From: JAWLEV01 sp041685915
GTDB lineage: Bacteria > Chloroflexota > Anaerolineae > UBA1429
NCBI GenBank assembly: GCA_041685915.1
Contig: JAWLEV010000097.1
Coordinates: 1 to 9,119, forward strand
Direction of reading: 5' to 3'
DNA length: 9,119 nucleotides
Shown here: positions 5,742 through 9,119 of the stretch, piece by piece
How positions within the stretch are numbered: the first letter of the stretch is position 1
How the letters are laid out: each line of letters starts with the position of its first letter
Notes under the pieces: generated by a model
Told to the model about the DNA's origin: nothing
The model's input: only the letters and a program-made list of their open reading frames with translations
The model's database searches: none
Program-made: the position numbers and the translations under genes

Positions 5742-7124
5742 TCAGGCGCTCACGATGGTGCCCGGATTCAGAATATCGTGGGGATCAAAGACCTTTTTGA
5801 TGCCCCTCATCAACTCGATCTGCTTCTCATCCAAAAGGCACAGATTCTTGACCCTCGTCTTGCCTATGCCATGCTCCCCGGTGATGAACCCCCCCAGGGC
5901 CATCGCCTCCTTGTAGATCCTCTCCCTGATCTCGTCCAGGTAAGGGGGCGCCTCCCCATCCACCTTCATGATATGGGGATGCAGGTTCCCATCCCCGGCG
6001 TGACCATACATGGGGATAGCAGTGTCGAACGCCTCGGCAATCTCGTCCACTTTGTCCATTAGCTTCCCGATATTGGCCAGAGGAACCGTCACATCCAGAA
6101 TGTCCGCCGTATCGGCCTTGAGGGAGGTGTAGATATTGCCGCGGATATCCAGGATCCTGTCCTGCTCCCGCTTTTTCTCGGCCACCAACGTTCCAAGAGC
6201 ATTGTGGGACTGACAGATTCGGTCTATCTCCGCGCTCGCAGTATACAACGCCTCCTCGTCTGCACCGGTCACGATGATATACAGATAGGCATTGCCCTCT
6301 TGTGCCGGCCACTCTTCGCCGAGATGTTCGGCCGATTCCTCTATCAAATCCTTTTCCACATATTCTATGGCCAGGGGGGTTATACCGTGCTGGAGGATCT
6401 CTGGAACGGTCCTTATGGCATCGCTGCGCTTCTCATAGGGTATGATCAAGGAGAAACTCGTGCCGGGCCTGGGGTACAATCGGAGAATCGCCCTGGTGAT
6501 GATCCCCAACGTCCCCTCGCTGCCGATGAGCAGATGCATCAGATCATAGCCCGTATTATTCTTTACGACTTTGCCGCCCAGTTTCGTTATCTCGCCTGTG
6601 GGGAGCACCACCTCGATACCCTTTATGTGATTTCTCATGACGCCATGTTGCACGGCCCTGGCCCCTCCGGCGTTGGCCGCGATCAGGCCCCCTACCTGGG
6701 CTCCCTCATCTCCCGGCCGCAGGGGGAAAAAGAGGGACTCGGTCCTCTCCGCGCGCTCGATCAACTCTCTGAGGGTCACGCCGGCCTCGCAGGTGATGGT
6801 CAGGTTATCCTCATCCACCTCGACGATATCGTTTAGCCGCTCCAGAGAGACGATGATGCTGGATTCGGTGGGCACGGCAGCCGCACAAAGGCCCGTTCCC
6901 CCTCCCCTGGGAACGACCGGCATGGCCTCCCTGTTAGCCAATTTCAACACTTTAGATATCTCGTCAGCGTCCGCTGGTTTGACGACGACGACATCGGTAT
7001 CAGGCTCCGGGCAGGATGGCCCGGCCGTCTCGTCGAGCAGGTAATCCTGCATCTGGTCGATCCTGTCCACCACCCAATTCTCTCCCACGATCGATCGTAA
7101 GTCCTTAATTATCCGATCTTTCAT
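5742..7124 (-). CDS. glcD: FAD-linked 2-hydroxyacid dehydrogenase (D-lactate/glycolate type), GlcD/LctD-like
   Basis: A 460-residue cytoplasmic flavoenzyme of the FAD-binding PCMH (VAO) fold that oxidises a 2-hydroxyacid such as D-lactate or glycolate to the 2-oxoacid. The FAD domain shows PRGGGTGLCAAAVP (72-85, usually GG where AA stands here), GGLIAANAGGARAVQHG (145-161) and NNTGYDLMHLLIGSEGTLGI (189-208). The C-terminal domain shows YGHAGDGNLHPH (373-384), with the His residues that bind metal and substrate, GEHGIGKTR (416-424) and NPGTI near the end. Length is normal. ATG 7124 follows AAGGA (7130-7134) and overlaps the end of etfA by 20 nt. Being last in an etfB-etfA-glcD operon, it probably hands electrons to that ETF, as LctD does in Acetobacterium woodii. 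Exact substrate and electron acceptor are inferred; 2-hydroxyglutarate is an alternative. Confidence 0.92.
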   Translation of the reverse strand: MKDRIIKDLRSIVGENWVVDRIDQMQDYLLDETAGPSCPEPDTDVVVVKPADADEISKVLKLANREAMPVVPRGGGTGLCAAAVPTESSIIVSLERLNDIVEVDEDNLTITCEAGVTLRELIERAERTESLFFPLRPGDEGAQVGGLIAANAGGARAVQHGVMRNHIKGIEVVLPTGEITKLGGKVVKNNTGYDLMHLLIGSEGTLGIITRAILRLYPRPGTSFSLIIPYEKRSDAIRTVPEILQHGITPLAIEYVEKDLIEESAEHLGEEWPAQEGNAYLYIIVTGADEEALYTASAEIDRICQSHNALGTLVAEKKREQDRILDIRGNIYTSLKADTADILDVTVPLANIGKLMDKVDEIAEAFDTAIPMYGHAGDGNLHPHIMKVDGEAPPYLDEIRERIYKEAMALGGFITGEHGIGKTRVKNLCLLDEKQIELMRGIKKVFDPHDILNPGTIVSA

Positions 7125-8103
7125 CCTTGTCCTTCCTTATCCGCTCTATCAGTTCGGGGACCACTTCATAGAGGTCTCCGATGATGCCATAATCTGCCAC
7201 CTTGAAGATGGGCGCGGAGGGGTCCGTGTTGATGGCCACCACGACCTCCGCCTGCCTCATACCGGCCAGGTGATTGGGCGCGCCCGAGATCCCGCAGGCA
7301 ATATAGAGTGTTGGCTTTACCCTATTACCACTGTACCCCACCTGATGGGCCCTGTCTATCCATCCCTCATCTACCAGGGGCCTGCTCGACCCCACAACGC
7401 CATCGAGCAGCTCGGCCAGTTCTTCCAGCAGTTGAAAATGCTGGGGATCCTTTAGCCCTCTTCCCCCAGAAACGACAACTTGCGCCTCGGTGATATCCAC
7501 CTCTCTCGACGTTAGTTTCTCCAGCGTCCTGACTCCAGTAAGATCTGGGATGCTGGCCTGTCTTTCGATTATCTCGCCATTTCGGGCAGGATCTCGTGGC
7601 GCCTCCTCGAATTCCTTGTATCTCACGGTGGCCATCTGCGGAAATCTATCGCTGACTATTTGGGCCAGAAGGGTGCTACTGCAGGCAGGCCGGATCTGAA
7701 CCAGTTTGCCCTCTTCATTCACCTCGAACCCCGTACAATCGGCGGTCAGGCCCGTATGCAGGGCAGCCTGTAGCCTGGGAGCCAACGACCTGCCGAAATT
7801 GGTGCCCCCTATCAGAAAAACCTCTGGCTTCTCCTCCTCGACCAGGGTCACCAGGTTGTCCTTGTAAACGATCTCGTCGGGGCGGCCAAACGAAGGGCTT
7901 TGGTATACAAAGACCTTGTCGGCCCCGCGACAGATCAACTCCTCAACGCCAGAGGGGTCAGGGGTCAGAAAAACCGCGGAGAGTCCTGTTCCCAAGTCGT
8001 CCGCGATCCTGCGGCCCACGTTCAACAACTCGTACGAGATGGCGTGTAATTCGCCCTCATTCTGCTCCGCGAGAACCAGAACGCCCCTGTATTCATCTCC
8101 CAT
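7105..8103 (-). CDS. etfA: Electron transfer flavoprotein alpha subunit
   Basis: A 332-residue soluble ETF alpha subunit that binds FAD and, with EtfB, carries electrons from the neighbouring dehydrogenase. The N-domain (1-190) is typical: VLAEQNEGELHAISYELL, then GGTNFGRSLAPRLQAALHTG (99-118) and AQIVSDRFPQMATVR. The C-terminal FAD domain has SGGRGLKDP (212-220), the conserved Arg241 in GSSRPLVDEGW, GYSG (256-259), YIACGISGAPNHLAGM (267-282) and INTDPSAPIFKVADYGI (291-307). The usual GQTG and AIQH are here GYSG and APNH, changes next to the flavin. No extra N-terminal ferredoxin domain is present. ATG 8103 directly follows the etfB stop, with GGAGG at 8112-8116 inside etfB. It overlaps glcD by 20 nt, so all three genes are one transcription unit. 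Confidence 0.95.
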   Translation of the reverse strand: MGDEYRGVLVLAEQNEGELHAISYELLNVGRRIADDLGTGLSAVFLTPDPSGVEELICRGADKVFVYQSPSFGRPDEIVYKDNLVTLVEEEKPEVFLIGGTNFGRSLAPRLQAALHTGLTADCTGFEVNEEGKLVQIRPACSSTLLAQIVSDRFPQMATVRYKEFEEAPRDPARNGEIIERQASIPDLTGVRTLEKLTSREVDITEAQVVVSGGRGLKDPQHFQLLEELAELLDGVVGSSRPLVDEGWIDRAHQVGYSGNRVKPTLYIACGISGAPNHLAGMRQAEVVVAINTDPSAPIFKVADYGIIGDLYEVVPELIERIRKDKDERSDN

Positions 8104-8907
8104 TTAAACAACCTCCAGAGCCTTTAGTTTTGAGATCAGTTCATCGACGGCCTTTGGGACCTCTCCCTCCAGCATCTCGCACGCTTTGCTCTCGGGCACG
8201 ATGTCCGTAACCTTGCGTAATTTCGTCGGGGAGCCACGGAGCCCCACATCGTCGGGCGCCAGGGTATCGGAAAAGTCATCCATATCCCACATCTCTATCG
8301 GCGCGTTCCTCGATTTCAACTTGTCCTGCAGGGTGGGAAGGCGCGGTTCATTGATATCCTTGGTCACCGTGATGAGGCCGGGGAACTCTAGTTGCTTTAA
8401 ATAAATGCCGCCCCAAATATCCTGGGCGACCGTCAGACCGTCCTGATCCGCGCCCCTGACCTCTGTAACATAGGCGACGTGGGGAATGCTCAGGAATTCG
8501 GCCACCGCCGCCCCCACCTGGCCGGTGTCGCTATCCACCGTCTTCTCCCCACAGATGATCAGATCGAACCCATCCAGTTTCTTGATGGCCGTCGAAAGGG
8601 TGAGCGAGGTGGCCCACGTGTCGGCGCCGGCAAAGGCCCTATCCGAGAGGAGGATGGCCCGATCCGCTCCCCTGGCCAGCGCCTCCCGCAGAGCCGATTC
8701 GGCCCGAGAAGGCCCCATGCTGATGGCCGTTACTTCTCCTCCACACTCCTCCTTTATCCGCACCGCCTGTTCCAGCGCGTTGAGGTCAAAGGGATTTATC
8801 TCCACACCCGCCGAACTTCTGTCCAGCGTTCCGCTCTCGACGTCGAATTGCACCTGCTCCATCTCTGGAACCTGTTTGATGAGCACCACTATACCAAGTT
8901 TGGACAT
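8104..8907 (-). CDS. etfB: Electron transfer flavoprotein beta subunit
   Basis: A 267-residue ETF beta subunit, first gene of the etfB-etfA-glcD operon. ATG 8907 is chosen: it gives the family's usual beginning (IVVLIKQVPEMEQVQFD) and has GGGAG at 8912-8916. An in-frame ATG at 8946 would add 13 residues and has no ribosome binding site. Family marks are NPFDLNALEQAVRIKE (38-53), GPSRAESALREALARGADRA (65-84), DLIICGEKTVDSDTGQVGAA (115-134), FLSIPHVAYVTEV (138-150) and EPRLPTLQD (187-195). The nucleotide-binding loop reads DSDTGQVG, like the DGDTAQVG form I associate with bifurcating or anaerobic ETFs, rather than the DDDCNQTG form of mitochondrial-type ETF. It may therefore hold a second FAD where classical ETF holds AMP. 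That inference needs an alignment. Confidence 0.94.
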   Translation of the reverse strand: MSKLGIVVLIKQVPEMEQVQFDVESGTLDRSSAGVEINPFDLNALEQAVRIKEECGGEVTAISMGPSRAESALREALARGADRAILLSDRAFAGADTWATSLTLSTAIKKLDGFDLIICGEKTVDSDTGQVGAAVAEFLSIPHVAYVTEVRGADQDGLTVAQDIWGGIYLKQLEFPGLITVTKDINEPRLPTLQDKLKSRNAPIEMWDMDDFSDTLAPDDVGLRGSPTKLRKVTDIVPESKACEMLEGEVPKAVDELISKLKALEVV

Positions 8908-8916
8908 CCTTCTCCC
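8908..8916 (-). promoter_or_regulatory. etfB: Ribosome binding site fixing the etfB start
   Basis: On the - strand GGGAGAAGG runs directly into ATG 8907, with GGGAG 4 nt from the start. The upstream in-frame ATG at 8946 is preceded by no purine-rich site. This favours the shorter protein. Confidence 0.65.
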
Positions 8917-8966
8917 AGCGTTGACTAGATCCGCTCTTATGGTCATGGTCTGCCATATCGAGCCCT

Positions 8967-8995
8967 ATTATAGTCTGAATTCGTGCTATAGAAAA
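8967..8995 (-). promoter_or_regulatory. Probable promoter of the etfB-etfA-glcD operon
   Basis: A perfect -10 box TATAAT reads from 8972 down to 8967 on the - strand. The -35 region 17 nt upstream is TTTTCT (8995-8990), a weak match, so the promoter may depend on an activator. Transcription would start near 8960, giving a leader of about 50 nt before ATG 8907. It sits just after the terminator at 9036-9067, so the operon starts as an independent unit. Confidence 0.5.
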
Positions 8996-9002
8996 CCACG
9001 GG

Positions 9003-9017
9003 CGCACGGATCGTGCG
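9003..9017. promoter_or_regulatory. Short inverted repeat upstream of the etf promoter, possible operator
   Basis: CGCACG (9003-9008), a 3-nt gap, then its reverse complement CGTGCG (9012-9017). It lies 7 bp upstream of the proposed -35 box of the etf operon, a usual place for an activator site, which would fit the weak -35. A 6-bp arm can arise by chance in GC-rich DNA, so this is only a candidate. Confidence 0.25.
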
Positions 9018-9035
9018 GGGAAGGTCGCTTAGACC

Positions 9036-9067
9036 AAAAAAGCGCCCCTTGATAGTCGGCGGGGCGC
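9036..9067 (-). terminator. Rho-independent terminator for a gene beyond the right edge
   Basis: On the - strand GCGCCCC (9067-9061), a 12-nt loop and GGGGCGC (9048-9042) form a 7-bp all-GC stem, followed at once by six T residues (9041-9036). It must end a - strand transcript entering from the right, because the etf promoter lies after it. No part of that upstream gene is recognisable in the 52 bases that remain. Confidence 0.8.
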
Positions 9068-9091
9068 GGGGAAGAAAAGATATGATAGTTT

Positions 9092-9119
9092 GTAGAGACG
9101 CAAGATCTTGCGTCTCTAC
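9092..9119. repeat. Perfect 28-bp palindrome, copy 2 (GTAGAGAYGC family)
   Basis: The half-arm is GTAGAGACGCAAGA, followed directly by its exact reverse complement, so all 14 pairs match. It shares 10 of 14 half-arm bases with the copy at 691-718; every difference in one arm is matched in the other. It ends on the last base of the window, so anything to its right is unseen. There is no T-run next to it. Confidence 0.9.

Overview
The window is a stretch of bacterial chromosome with moderately high GC and tightly packed genes. It fits an environmental Chloroflexota-type (Anaerolineae-like) genome. That placement is inference: it rests on the style of the toxin-antitoxin genes, the GTAGAGAYGC-type intergenic palindromes and the gene mix, and no marker gene is present. 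The window ends exactly on a 28-bp palindrome, as a contig broken at a repeat would.

Layout, left to right. (1) Positions 1-672 hold the 3' part of a short-chain dehydrogenase/reductase gene on the + strand; its N-terminal nucleotide-binding motif lies outside the window. (2) The gap after it holds a perfect 28-bp palindrome (691-718) and a TATAAT promoter element. (3) Positions 819-1474 hold an intact toxin-antitoxin pair: a small antitoxin-like protein overlapping a PIN-domain ribonuclease that starts at TTG. (4) Positions 1491-5229 hold a compact three-gene set for cell-surface and membrane proteins: a membrane-anchored PhoD-like metallophosphatase, a polytopic protein resembling the substrate-binding (S) subunit of an ECF transporter, and a YihY/BrkB-family membrane protein. 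Spacings are 15 nt and then a 17-nt overlap, so they are probably co-transcribed. (5) Positions 5233-5699 hold a second toxin-antitoxin-like pair of a different family (TumE/DUF6516-like toxin). Both genes are broken, the antitoxin-like gene by a frameshift and the toxin by a large internal deletion. (6) Positions 8907 down to 5742, on the - strand, hold an etfB-etfA-glcD operon: both electron-transfer-flavoprotein subunits plus an FAD-linked 2-hydroxyacid (D-lactate/glycolate-type) dehydrogenase. (7) Positions 8947-9119 hold the operon's promoter, a small inverted repeat that could be an operator, a rho-independent terminator for a - strand gene beyond the right edge, and the second 28-bp palindrome.

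How the genes may work together. The etfB-etfA-glcD order matches the lctBCD core of the electron-bifurcating lactate dehydrogenase known from Acetobacterium woodii. The three proteins probably form one complex, or one electron path, from a 2-hydroxyacid to ETF and on to NAD/ferredoxin or quinone. The phosphatase/ECF-S/YihY set suggests an outside phosphatase that frees a small nutrient from its phosphate ester, and a membrane S subunit that binds it for import; this link is a hypothesis from gene order. No CRISPR array, transposase, tRNA or rRNA was seen.
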